A stretch of DNA of 64,000 bases, from assembly GCF_000166135.1 (NCBI RefSeq), contig NC_014666.1, positions 8,308,001-8,372,000 on the forward strand, read 5' to 3'. Under the pieces are notes generated by a model. That model was given only the letters and a program-made list of their open reading frames with translations. It did not search any database and was not told where the DNA came from. The position numbers and the translations under genes were made by a program. This document shows, piece by piece, positions 40,947 to 49,397 of the stretch (positions are counted from its first letter, which is position 1; each line of letters begins with the position of its first letter). This DNA is from Pseudofrankia inefficax (lineage in GTDB: Bacteria > Actinomycetota > Actinomycetes > Frankiales > Frankiaceae).

Positions 40947-41840
40947 ATGACTACGACGGACCCGAAGACCACAATCGAACCGATTCTCGTCATCACCGCG
41001 CTGAAAAGGTCCTTTGGCCGCGGCGAGCGAGCCAGGCCGGCGCTGTGCGGGGTATCCCTGAGCGTCACGCCGGGCGAGTGGGTCGCCGTCGTCGGCCCGA
41101 GTGGCTGTGGCAAGTCGACGCTGCTGCACCTGGTCGGCGGCCTGGACACCCCGGACGCCGGCTCGATCCGGATCGGCGGCGACGAGGTGACCACCCTCTC
41201 GGCGGCCCGGCGGGCCCTGCTGCGCCGGCGCAGGGTCGGCTTCGTCTTCCAGGCCTACAACCTGGTGCCGCACCTGAACGCGGCCGCGAACGTCGAGCTC
41301 GGCCTGCGGGTGGCCGGCGTCGGCCGGCGGGCCGCGAAGGCCCGCGCCGCCGAGGTGCTCGACGCCGTCGGTCTGGGCGACCTCCTGCACGCGCTGCCCG
41401 CGACGCTGTCCGGCGGCCAGCAGCAGCGGGTGGCGATCGCCCGCGCGATCGCCACCAGACCCGACCTGGTGCTGGCCGACGAGCCCACCGGCGCGCTGGA
41501 CACGGCCGCCTCCCGCCGCGTCGTCGAGCTGCTTCGTGAGGAGCACCGGCGTGGCCAGACCCTGATCATGGTGACCCACGACTACGCCGTCGCCGCCGCC
41601 GCCGACCGGGTCATCTTCCTGCGCGACGGCCAGATCATCGACGAGCGCCGGCCCGCCGGCCGCCGCACCAGCGACGCTTCTCCCACCGGCCCGAGCGGCG
41701 CGCTCGACGAGGCCGACGCCGACGAGACCGCGCTCCACGAGACGGCCGACGAGCTCGCCGACGAGGACGGCGGCCACGGGACGCGACGGGCGCCAGGCGG
41801 CAGCGACCTCAACGACCTGCTCGGGCTGGGGAGCTGGTGA
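40947..41840 (+). CDS. ABC transporter ATP-binding protein, LolD/MacB type
   Basis: This 297-residue ATPase has Walker A GPSGCGKST, Q-loop FVFQAYNLVPHL, signature LSGGQQQR, Walker B LVLADEPTGALD and H-loop THDYAVAA. About 60 extra C-terminal residues are acidic (DEADADETALHETADELADEDGG). It pairs with the FtsX-type permease that follows with overlapping start and stop. It is regulated with the PadR gene upstream. Confidence 0.95.
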   Translation: MTTTDPKTTIEPILVITALKRSFGRGERARPALCGVSLSVTPGEWVAVVGPSGCGKSTLLHLVGGLDTPDAGSIRIGGDEVTTLSAARRALLRRRRVGFVFQAYNLVPHLNAAANVELGLRVAGVGRRAAKARAAEVLDAVGLGDLLHALPATLSGGQQQRVAIARAIATRPDLVLADEPTGALDTAASRRVVELLREEHRRGQTLIMVTHDYAVAAAADRVIFLRDGQIIDERRPAGRRTSDASPTGPSGALDEADADETALHETADELADEDGGHGTRRAPGGSDLNDLLGLGSW

Positions 41841-44182
41841 TGCGCACCGTCCTGCTGCTCGCACTCGCCGGCCTGCGCGGCCGCAGCCGCGCCGGCATCG
41901 CGGTCACCGTGCTGGTCCTCGCCTTCTCGGCGCTGGGATTGTCCATCGGCCTCGTGGTCAGCGGCCAGGGCACCAAGGCGATCGACCGTCTCGCGGAGCG
42001 CACCAACGTCGCCGACGTCGTCGTCTGGGCGCATGACTCGACCATCGACAAGCCCGGCCCGGCCGCTACCGGGAACGCGACGCCGTCGCCAAGCGCCGTG
42101 GCCGCCGAGCTGCGCCAGATACCGGGGGTCCGCACGGTCGTCGGGCCGCTGCGCTTCCTGGACACCACGCTCGTGGTCCCGGCCTCGCCGGCTGGCACCG
42201 CGGGCACGAGCGGCGAGTACCACAGCGAGGTCACCTCGCTGGCCGACCCGGCGGTCGCCGTGAACCATCCGGCCCTGGTGGCCGGGCACTGGCTGCGCGG
42301 GGCGAACGAGATCGTGCTGGAGCGCAGCGCTGCCGCGGATCTGGGCCTGCGTCCCGGTGACCGGATCGCGCTACGCGGGCCGAGCGGCGACGTTCCCTTC
42401 ACCCTCGCCGGCACCGCGAACGAGTTGACCGACTGCGGCTTCCCGCAGTGTGGCCAGGCCCGGCTGTGGATCTCGGACGCCGGCCTGTCGCGGGTCGGGC
42501 CCGCGGACGGCGTCACCTACTGGGTCGAGGACGCCCCGGGTGTCTCGGCCGAGGCCGTCTCCAGCACGGTCATCGCCCGGTTGGGCCCCGCGGTCATCGG
42601 GACGAACACCTGGCCGAGCACCCGGGGCGACCTGGTCCGGATGGAACAGATCTTCGGAAAGATCGTTTCGGCGTTCGGCCTCTTCCTGCTCGTGGCGGTG
42701 GGCGTGATCGTCGCCGGCTCGATGACCAGCCGGATGGTGACGAGGCGTCGCGAGATGGCCCTGTTCGCCGCCGTGGGAGTCCGACCGGCCCAGCTCATCG
42801 CGGCGTTGCTGGTCGAGCATCTGGTGCTCGGAGCGGTGGCCGCGGTGCTCGGCTGGGTCGCCGCGGCGGAACTGGCGCCGAACGTCGACATCGGCGCGAC
42901 CGTGACCGGCCGGCCGGCGCCGCACTGGGCGGTGAGTGACCTGCTGGTCAGCGGCGGAGCGCTGCTCCTGCTGCTCACGCTCGCCACGGTGGTGGGCGCG
43001 GTGCGCGCCGGCCGGGCGTCGATCGTCGACGCCCTGCGGGACGCGCCGGCGGCCGGCCGGCGCGGCGGCCCACTCGCTCGGCTGACCGCGCTGGTCCCCG
43101 GCCGGCTGGCCTTCCTCGGCGTGGGTCGCCTCGCCGCCCGGCCGGTCCGCGGCGCACTCACCGCGCTGACGCTGCTGGTCGCGGTGACCGGGGCCGTCGT
43201 CAGCGGCGGGTGGCATCTCACCGTGTCGCACGCGCTCACCAACCCGGCCGCCACCGGTGACCCCTGGCAGGTCATGGTCAGCCGCGGCGACGTCGCGCCC
43301 GGCACGGTCGAGGCGGCGCTGAACCAGACGCCCGGGATCTCCGGCTGGTGGTCGGAGACCGAGCGACGTGGCAGCGACCAGGACCTCACCTTCCGGGTCC
43401 GCGCGTTCGGCGGGCCACGCGCGCCGGGCTACCGGGTCGGGGCCGGCCGGCTACCGGCAGCCGCGGGCGAGGCCGCCGTCGGCTACGGGCTGCTCGACGA
43501 GCTGGGGCTGCGGGTCGGCGAGACGACGACCGTCAACATCGGCGGCGTGGACCACCCCGTCCACATCGTCGGCTGGTACCGGACCACCGAGGACAGCGGG
43601 CAGATCCTGGTCATGCCGGTGGCGGGTCTCGGGCCGCTGGCGGCGCCAAGCCAGTACCGGATGACGCTGACGCCGGGCACATCCCCCGCGACCGTGCAGG
43701 CCGCCCTGGCGAAGCGACTCGGCGACGGGGTCGAGATCTCCACCCAGAGCTCCAGCATCACCGGCCGGACGGTCATCGAGTCGGTGACGACGACGATCAT
43801 TCTGATGCTCGCGCTGGTCGCGCTGACCAACATGCTGTACTCGCTGATCGCGTCGAACCGGGAGAACGCCCGGGATATCGCGGTCACCGGCGCGCTCGGG
43901 CTCACGCCACGACAGATCGTCGGCCAGGGCGCGGTCGCGGCCCTGGGGCTCGCGGCGCTCGCGTTGGTCGTCGGCATCCCGGTGGGGTTGCTGGTCTTCA
44001 GGCTCCAGGTCGACGCCGTGTCCGACAGCATCGGCCTTGGCCCCGGAATAGGGCAGCTGCCGTCCGCGTGGTTCCTGGTCGGCATCTGCCTGGCGACGCT
44101 GGCCCTCGCCTGCGCCACCGGCGCCGCCGCCGCGCGCGGCCTGGTCCGCCGTCCGGTCAGCGACCTGCTCCGCTGGGAGTAG
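41837..44182 (+). CDS. ABC transporter permease, FtsX/MacB type
   Basis: This 781-residue permease begins with GTG 41837 or ATG 41840, overlapping the ATPase stop. It has an N-terminal helix (AGIAVTVLVLAFSALGLSIGL), a large outside domain, and three helices around FGLFLLVAVGVIVAGS, with FtsX motif TRRREMALFAAVGVRPAQLIAAL. A second helix-outside domain-FtsX block ends RENARDIAVTGALGLTPRQI. This duplicated layout is typical of lipoprotein or drug exporters. It ends at a bidirectional terminator-like hairpin. Confidence 0.92.
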   Translation: MMRTVLLLALAGLRGRSRAGIAVTVLVLAFSALGLSIGLVVSGQGTKAIDRLAERTNVADVVVWAHDSTIDKPGPAATGNATPSPSAVAAELRQIPGVRTVVGPLRFLDTTLVVPASPAGTAGTSGEYHSEVTSLADPAVAVNHPALVAGHWLRGANEIVLERSAAADLGLRPGDRIALRGPSGDVPFTLAGTANELTDCGFPQCGQARLWISDAGLSRVGPADGVTYWVEDAPGVSAEAVSSTVIARLGPAVIGTNTWPSTRGDLVRMEQIFGKIVSAFGLFLLVAVGVIVAGSMTSRMVTRRREMALFAAVGVRPAQLIAALLVEHLVLGAVAAVLGWVAAAELAPNVDIGATVTGRPAPHWAVSDLLVSGGALLLLLTLATVVGAVRAGRASIVDALRDAPAAGRRGGPLARLTALVPGRLAFLGVGRLAARPVRGALTALTLLVAVTGAVVSGGWHLTVSHALTNPAATGDPWQVMVSRGDVAPGTVEAALNQTPGISGWWSETERRGSDQDLTFRVRAFGGPRAPGYRVGAGRLPAAAGEAAVGYGLLDELGLRVGETTTVNIGGVDHPVHIVGWYRTTEDSGQILVMPVAGLGPLAAPSQYRMTLTPGTSPATVQAALAKRLGDGVEISTQSSSITGRTVIESVTTTIILMLALVALTNMLYSLIASNRENARDIAVTGALGLTPRQIVGQGAVAALGLAALALVVGIPVGLLVFRLQVDAVSDSIGLGPGIGQLPSAWFLVGICLATLALACATGAAAARGLVRRPVSDLLRWE

Positions 44183-44190
44183 CCGGTCAA

Positions 44191-44240
44191 CAGGCGCGTC
44201 CGATGGTCCCCGGTCAATGGGGAGCCATCGGACGCGCCTG
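44191..44240. terminator. Bidirectional terminator-like hairpin
   Basis: CAGGCGCGTCCGATGG (44191-44206) and CCATCGGACGCGCCTG (44225-44240) are perfect 16-bp complements with an 18-base loop. It lies between the convergent stops of the permease (44182) and the CD225 protein (44267). Neither side has a clear T-run. Confidence 0.7.
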
Positions 44241-44266
44241 CCAGGCCCGGGTGCCGCGGTGAATCG

Positions 44267-44728
44267 CTAGCTGCTACTGCTGCTGATCGAGCCAATGATG
44301 ATGACGAAAACAACGATGTAAAGAATCCAGAACGCGACTGCGGAAACGGCCGACACGATGCACCAGGTCCGCGCCCGCTTGGAGCAGTCAAGCGCACCCT
44401 GGATGTCGCCCAGCTGCTGCTTGGGCTGCACGCGGGTGGCGTTCACGATCGCCACGATGCCGGCCGGAAGGCAACAGAGCAGGGTGACGACGATCGACTG
44501 CCACAGGTAGTTCGGGATCGGCGCGCCACCAGGCGGCGGCGTCCCGAAGCCTCCAGGGGCCGGGTAGCCCGGCGGAGGCGTGCCATAGGCCGGCTGGCCA
44601 TAGCCGGGCTGCTGGCCGTAACCAGGCTGCTGGCCATAGGGCTGCTGACCATAACCCGGCTGCTGGCCGTAACCGGGCTGCTGGCCATAAGGGTCGCCTG
44701 GGTTGCCGTAGGGCGGAGGAGTCGTCAC
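44267..44728 (-). CDS. CD225/dispanin-family membrane protein with Gln/Gly/Tyr-rich head (copy 1)
   Basis: This 153-residue protein has a head of QQPGYG-type repeats (residues about 10-50) and a Gly/Pro stretch, then the CD225 domain. The first is membrane helix IPNYLWQSIVVTLLCCLPAGI with the conserved double Cys, then the cytoplasmic loop AIVNATRVQPKQQLGDIQGA, then helix ARTWCIVSAVSAVAFW and a C-terminal hydrophobic run ending in Ser residues. Bacterial CD225 proteins are of unknown function. It is followed at 44968-45456 by a paralogue on the same strand. Confidence 0.85.
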   Translation of the reverse strand: MTTPPPYGNPGDPYGQQPGYGQQPGYGQQPYGQQPGYGQQPGYGQPAYGTPPPGYPAPGGFGTPPPGGAPIPNYLWQSIVVTLLCCLPAGIVAIVNATRVQPKQQLGDIQGALDCSKRARTWCIVSAVSAVAFWILYIVVFVIIIGSISSSSS

Positions 44729-44967
44729 GGTCGCGGGCCGCGCCTTTCGGTGAATTCCTGATCGCTCCCGTTACGGGAGCGCCGTCGGTTTCGGTACCGA
44801 TCGAGATCGTGAAGCAGTCGGAGGGTCGGCGCCGAGGCGCGTCCGACAGGTCAGCCGAAGTTACGAGATACCGGGCTAGGCGCGCACACCGGGTGCCCAA
44901 GCCCGCGCGTCCACCGCACCGGACGACCAGCCAGCGACAGCCGCCTCGACAACCCGGGCCGCACGGG

Positions 44968-45456
44968 TCAGGCGTTGTAGGAGCTGTGGGTGGAGAAACT
45001 GGTGCTCATCGCACCGGTGGCGACGAGGATGATGTCGAGAACGATCAGCACCAGCCCGACGACCAGCGAGACGATGCACCAGGTCCGCGCCCGCCGGGAC
45101 GCGTCCAGCGCCCCCTGGATGTCGCCCAGCTGCTGGCGGCTCTGGACGCGGGAGGCGTTCACGATCGCCACGACTCCGGCCGGCAGGCAGCAGAGGATCG
45201 TGACGACGATCGACTGCCACAGGTAGTTCGGGATCGGCGTGCCGCCGTACGGCTGCTGGGGCGGCCCACCGGCCGGGTAGCCGGGCAGTCCGCCGCTGTA
45301 CACCGGCGGCTGCTGGCCATAGCCGTAACCCGGCTCCTGGGGCGCTCCGTAGCCACCCGGCGGGGGCCCCGGTTGCTGACCGTACGGGTTCGGGGAGCCG
45401 TACGGGTTCGGGGAGCCGTAGGGGTTCGGGGAGCCGTAGGGAGGTGGTGTCGTCAC
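44968..45456 (-). CDS. CD225/dispanin-family membrane protein with Tyr/Pro-rich head (copy 2)
   Basis: This 162-residue paralogue of the adjacent protein has a head with perfect NPYGSP repeats (YGSPNPYGSPNPYGSP) and then the CD225 domain (IPNYLWQSIVVTILCCLPAG, AIVNASRVQSRQQLGDIQGA). The C-terminal helix ends with SYNA. The membrane halves of the two copies are far more conserved than the heads, which suggests a tandem duplication followed by repeat remodelling. The two copies are 239 bp apart, and the gap contains no gene. Confidence 0.85.
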   Translation of the reverse strand: MTTPPPYGSPNPYGSPNPYGSPNPYGQQPGPPPGGYGAPQEPGYGYGQQPPVYSGGLPGYPAGGPPQQPYGGTPIPNYLWQSIVVTILCCLPAGVVAIVNASRVQSRQQLGDIQGALDASRRARTWCIVSLVVGLVLIVLDIILVATGAMSTSFSTHSSYNA

Positions 45457-46019
45457 GGTCGGGACCGCGCCTTTCGATTCGTCGCGCTAGCCGCGCCCGG
45501 TTCTTTTGGACATCCGTGTCGACTGGTACCGGCTCGCCCCGCGACTCGGTGCGGGATGTCCGAAAGTCGACATCGCGCCCGGCCGACCCGCCGGCGGTTC
45601 CGGCCCAACCGGGTCGACGTCACGTTCTCCTCCTGCTCACCGCCAGACCACCACCCGAGCAGGTCCGTCCGCCCAGGCAGCGCGGCACATTGTGGCACAA
45701 CCGGCCCACGCCACACGGGCCCCGCGCAGCCACAATGCCCAATGGCCGCACATATTCGCCCATGTCGGCCGGCCCACCCGGCCCGCGCGCCCAGACCGCC
45801 CGGCGACGTACCGGCGCGGCCCCGTGACCGGGGCCACCAGGCCCGTGGCCGGCCCTGGAACAGCCCACCGACGCGGCCGCACAGGCCGGGGCGATACAGC
45901 CGGCGACCGTCCCGCGAAAAATACGGGCGGAATACGACCGGACCCGGCTCTGGTAAAGCCCCGGCAAAGGGAATCCGTAGGCGATGCACGTCACGGCGCG
46001 GCGGACCTACAGTGCCCGC
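45457..46019. other. Divergent non-coding region with interleaved inverted repeats
   Basis: No conserved gene is seen in these 563 bp. GGACATCC (45508-45515) pairs with GGATGTCC (45554-45561), and TGTCGAC (45517-45523) pairs with GTCGACA (45566-45572). The two pairs are interleaved, so both stems together would form a pseudoknot-like arrangement in the leader of the CD225 gene. The remainder (45600-45980) looks like ordinary spacer. Confidence 0.4.
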
Positions 46020-46703
46020 ATGGGAAGCGCGCGCGACGAACGGGCACTGCTCGCGGACGTCATCGAAGCCGCCGGGCCGGATCACCCGACGCTGTGCGAG
46101 GGATGGGACACCTACGACCTCGTGGCACACCTGGTAACCCGGGAGCGGGTACCCAAGGCCAGCCCGGGACTGATCATTCCGAGGCTGCACGGGATCACGG
46201 AGCGCGCCGAGAAGGCGACCCGGACGGCCCGGCCGTTCCCCGAGCTGCTGACGGTCTTCCGGTCCGGGCCGCCGGCCTGGCAGCCGTCCCGGATCCGCGC
46301 GTTCGACGACGCCACGAACCTGGTCGAGTTCTTCGTGCACGGGGAGGACGTCCGCCGCGGCGGTGCTCCCGGCGCGGTGCCGGCCCGGGAGCTCAGCCCC
46401 GAGCTGCGCGAGAAGCTGTGGGCGTCGGTCCGCCGAATGGCGCGCCTGTCCTACCGCAGGGTGCCCTTCGGCCTGGTTCTCGAGCGGACCGACAGCCTCG
46501 AGCGGACCGACGGCACCGCGTCTTCTGTGTCCTCCGGCCCGAGCCGCGTCGTCGCCCGCAAGGGCGAGCCGGCCGTGACGCTGCGGGGCCCGGCCGCGGA
46601 GCTGCTGCTCTACGGGTTCGGCCGGCGGGCCGCCGCCCAGATCGAGGTCACGGGTGACCCAGGCCTCATCGCGACCCTGGAGAAGACGCCGCTCGGCCTG
46701 TAG
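46020..46703 (+). CDS. TIGR03085-type (maleylpyruvate-isomerase-like, DinB fold) protein
   Basis: The ATG at 46020 (MGSARDERALLADVIEAAG) gives about 227 residues. The pattern LCEGWDTYDLVAHLVTRER at the N-terminus (His in VAHL) and FFVHGEDVRR in the middle is that of the TIGR03085/MDMPI group, whose fold binds a metal through histidines. Actinobacterial members often use mycothiol as a thiol cofactor. A C-terminal domain (GEPAVTLRGPAAELLLYGFGR) resembles the SCP2-like end seen in this family. The substrate is unknown. An in-frame ATG at 45984 is possible but less likely. Confidence 0.85.
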   Translation: MGSARDERALLADVIEAAGPDHPTLCEGWDTYDLVAHLVTRERVPKASPGLIIPRLHGITERAEKATRTARPFPELLTVFRSGPPAWQPSRIRAFDDATNLVEFFVHGEDVRRGGAPGAVPARELSPELREKLWASVRRMARLSYRRVPFGLVLERTDSLERTDGTASSVSSGPSRVVARKGEPAVTLRGPAAELLLYGFGRRAAAQIEVTGDPGLIATLEKTPLGL

Positions 46704-46720
46704 CTGGCAGGCTGGGTGCC

Positions 46721-47314
46721 GTGGACGCGCCGCGCGAGGACCTGCCGACGACGCCGGAACCGCCGCCGGCCGCCCCCGCGGCGCTCGACCTGGCCACGGC
46801 TTCTCCCCCGGCCGAGGATCCGAACGGACCGGCGGACGCGACCGCGCGGGTGGCCGGCCGGGTGGTGCTGCTCGACCCGTCCGACGCGTTCCTGCTGATC
46901 CGGGCGCACGACCCGTTCCTGGCCGACTCGCCGACCTGGTGGCACGTGCCCGGCGGCGGTCTCGACCCAGGCGAGAGCCCCCAGCAGGGCGCGATCCGGG
47001 AGATCTCCGAAGAGGTCGGCATCCGGCTCACCGACGTCGGCCCCGTCGCCGCCACCCGGGTCTCCCGCTTCCAGTTCGCCGGCCGGCACTACGTCCAGCA
47101 GGAGTCCTTCTTCGTGGTGCGGCTGCCCGAGCGGGTCGACGTCGACGCCGCGGCGTGGACCGACCTGGAGCGCAAATCGACCCTCGACTGGCGCTGGTGG
47201 ACCGTCGACGAGGTGCGCGCCACGGCCGAGACCGTCTACCCCCGCCGGCTCGCGTCCCTGGTCAGCGGCTGGCTCGCGCATGGCACCGACGAAGGGCCCG
47301 TGGACCTGAGCTGA
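46721..47314 (+). CDS. Nudix hydrolase
   Basis: This 197-residue protein starts at GTG 46721. A Pro/Ala-rich N-terminus of about 45 residues is followed by a Nudix domain. Its box GGLDPGESPQQGAIREISEEVG (about residues 86-107) carries the catalytic REISEEVG. It hydrolyses a nucleoside diphosphate linked to an unknown moiety. It is 17 bp downstream of the TIGR03085-type gene, likely the same transcript. Confidence 0.92.
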   Translation: MDAPREDLPTTPEPPPAAPAALDLATASPPAEDPNGPADATARVAGRVVLLDPSDAFLLIRAHDPFLADSPTWWHVPGGGLDPGESPQQGAIREISEEVGIRLTDVGPVAATRVSRFQFAGRHYVQQESFFVVRLPERVDVDAAAWTDLERKSTLDWRWWTVDEVRATAETVYPRRLASLVSGWLAHGTDEGPVDLS

Positions 47315-47367
47315 GCGGCCGGCTGTGGTCCGCCGGTGGCGCCCGCCTCCAGACGGCCCGAGCGCGC

Positions 47368-48297
47368 TCAGCCGGGCCGCTTGCCCTCCCGCTCTCGGCC
47401 CGCCGGCGCCGCGACGGAGTCGGCCTCGGCCTTGCCCTTGCTGGGAAGGCCGCCCGTGCGCGGCGGCTGGCCCAGCAGCCAGGCTCCCCACGGGCCGACC
47501 CGGCCCGGCTCCCGCACCGGCGCCCAGGGCAGCTCGCGGGCGTCCATGGTGTCCAGCAGGACGTCGAACCGGCCCAGCACGCCGAATCTCAGCGTGCTGG
47601 CGAACGGCCCGCGGGCGAACAGGTACGGGTGCGGGCGGCTGGGCGCGCGCGGCAGCAGCCGCTCGTACTCGGCGACCAGCCGGTCCCGGCGCCAGGCGGG
47701 CGCCGCCTCGTCGTACTCGCGCAGCAGTTCCTCTTCGATCACGCCGTGGTCGGCGATCGCGGCCAGGAAGCCGCGGCGGAGCTCGGCGGTCGCCGCCCCC
47801 CGGCCGTGCGTGTCGCCCTGCGCGACCTGCTGGAGGCCGCGCATCGTCAGCACCATCTCGTGCGCGTCCGCGCGCAGCCGGGCGATCGTGCCCTCGGTAT
47901 GCGGCAGCACCTGAGCCACGTCGGGATAGACCAGCCGGTCCATGGTCGCGAGGTGCTGGCACATCGCCGCGACGGCCGCGTCGCCGGCATGGTGAATCTG
48001 GCGAGGATCTGCGTCGCTCGGCGCCCCGTCGGCGACCCAGGCGGCGAGCCGGGTCGCGTCCCGGTGGACCGGGCCGACCATGCTGGCCAGTCCGCCCTGA
48101 GCCAGCGGCCGGCCCGCGGCCCGCGGCCCCGGCGCCGCGGCGCCGTCGTCCGCCCAGGCCCCACTGCCGATCCCGCCGGCCGCGGCCGGATCCAGCCGCG
48201 GCGGGGTGGCCTGAGACCGACGGTTCGCCCGCTTCGCCAGCCTGCTCGTCAGCCGCTTCGTGGCCGTCGCCGGCTTCGTCAGCGTCCTGTAGCGCAT
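47368..48297 (-). CDS. Hemerythrin HHE domain protein
   Basis: The ATG at 48297, with a strong AGGAGGTG site just upstream, gives about 309 residues. A basic N-terminus (MRYRTLTKPATATKRLTSR) is followed by a helical HHE-like domain. Its candidate iron ligands lie in GPVHRDATRLAAW, HHAGDAAVAAMCQHLATMD, DAHEMVLTM and ADHGVIEEELLREYDEA. These fit the HHE pattern spread over four helices. The role could be oxygen or iron sensing. It converges on the Nudix gene with 53 bp between stops. Confidence 0.78.
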   Translation of the reverse strand: MRYRTLTKPATATKRLTSRLAKRANRRSQATPPRLDPAAAGGIGSGAWADDGAAAPGPRAAGRPLAQGGLASMVGPVHRDATRLAAWVADGAPSDADPRQIHHAGDAAVAAMCQHLATMDRLVYPDVAQVLPHTEGTIARLRADAHEMVLTMRGLQQVAQGDTHGRGAATAELRRGFLAAIADHGVIEEELLREYDEAAPAWRRDRLVAEYERLLPRAPSRPHPYLFARGPFASTLRFGVLGRFDVLLDTMDARELPWAPVREPGRVGPWGAWLLGQPPRTGGLPSKGKAEADSVAAPAGREREGKRPG

Positions 48298-48614
48298 GTG
48301 CACCTCCTGGGCGCGGCGCCCGCTCCACCTGGGGCGGGAGCGCGGCCATGACAGCCTGGACGGGCACGCCCTGGCTCGGTCGGCCGCGAACCGACCAACC
48401 ACCGAACACGGGATTCCTGCCCGCTCACGGCGTCGGTATGGCCGCCCGGGCCACGTCGACGCGATGAGACGGAAAGTAACCATCAGCGGCACCTTCTCGG
48501 TTACCGCCGCTAGCCGATCCACGTCCCGTTGTAGGTGGTGTTCAGCGAGCGCCATGGGCGTCAGAGCGGCAGCCCATTTTCTACGCTGCGGAAGATATCG
48601 ACTACCCTTACGAC

Positions 48615-49343
48615 ATGGTTGGCACCGCTGCCCCGGGGTCCCCGCCGGCCTCCAGGAGCCGATCCGATCGGTTCGCGCTGCCGGACGGCGCGACCGTCAT
48701 GGTGCGGCCGACCAGCCGGTCCGCCGACGCGCCGGCCAGCACCGGGGACGCGCCCGGCGCCCGATCCGCCGACCCCGACAGCACGACCGCGGCCGCGGTG
48801 GTGCGCGCCCGTGGGCAACTGGGGCAACTGCGTCTGCGGTTCCTCCAGGGGGAACTGCCGCCGCTCGGGCACGTCATCGTCCGGCACCGGCTGGCGATCC
48901 CGGGTGGGTCGGAGGCGCCCTGGGTGCTCGCCCGGTCCTGGCGGACCAGGGCCCGGCTGGAGGGCCGCTGCCTCAACGACGCGGTCCACCCGTCGCTCGC
49001 CCACATCCGGATGGGCCGGGCGGTCGTCGTCGACGTCGACCAGGTCGTCGACTGGGCGATCGTCGACGCGTGCGGCTCGGTCATCGACGGCGGCTGGAGC
49101 CGGGACCTGCGCTGGGCGCCACCGGCTCCCGAGCAGCCACCGCCGGCACCCAGGCCACCGCTGCCCACCGGCGCACCGCCGCGCACCCGGCTGACCACCG
49201 GCGCACCGGCGCCGAACCCCCCGGGCCGCCAAGCCGTCACCCGCCGAACCGCGGGCCACGGACCCGTCGCCGCACCGACGCTGAGCGAGCCCCAACCAGT
49301 GATGAGGCCATCGCTTTCCGTCGTGGATACGTCTACGGACTAG
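48615..49343 (+). CDS. Protein of unknown function with DUF2314-like core
   Basis: This 242-residue protein has a disordered N-terminus (about 60 residues), a core at about 65-165 (RLRFLQGELPPLGHVIVRHRLAIP and EGRCLNDAVHPSLAHIRMGR with VDQVVDWAIVDA), and a Pro/Ala-rich tail. The core loosely resembles DUF2314 (the LNDAVHPSLAHIRMG...DWAIV pattern) but the match is weak. It has no membrane segment. The start ATG lies at 48615, and the next gene follows 54 bp after its stop. Confidence 0.65.
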   Translation: MVGTAAPGSPPASRSRSDRFALPDGATVMVRPTSRSADAPASTGDAPGARSADPDSTTAAAVVRARGQLGQLRLRFLQGELPPLGHVIVRHRLAIPGGSEAPWVLARSWRTRARLEGRCLNDAVHPSLAHIRMGRAVVVDVDQVVDWAIVDACGSVIDGGWSRDLRWAPPAPEQPPPAPRPPLPTGAPPRTRLTTGAPAPNPPGRQAVTRRTAGHGPVAAPTLSEPQPVMRPSLSVVDTSTD

Positions 49344-49397
49344 CGAGACGGGGTATCTTGCCGCGCTTCCTCGCGGTCTGGGCTACCGTTACGAACC

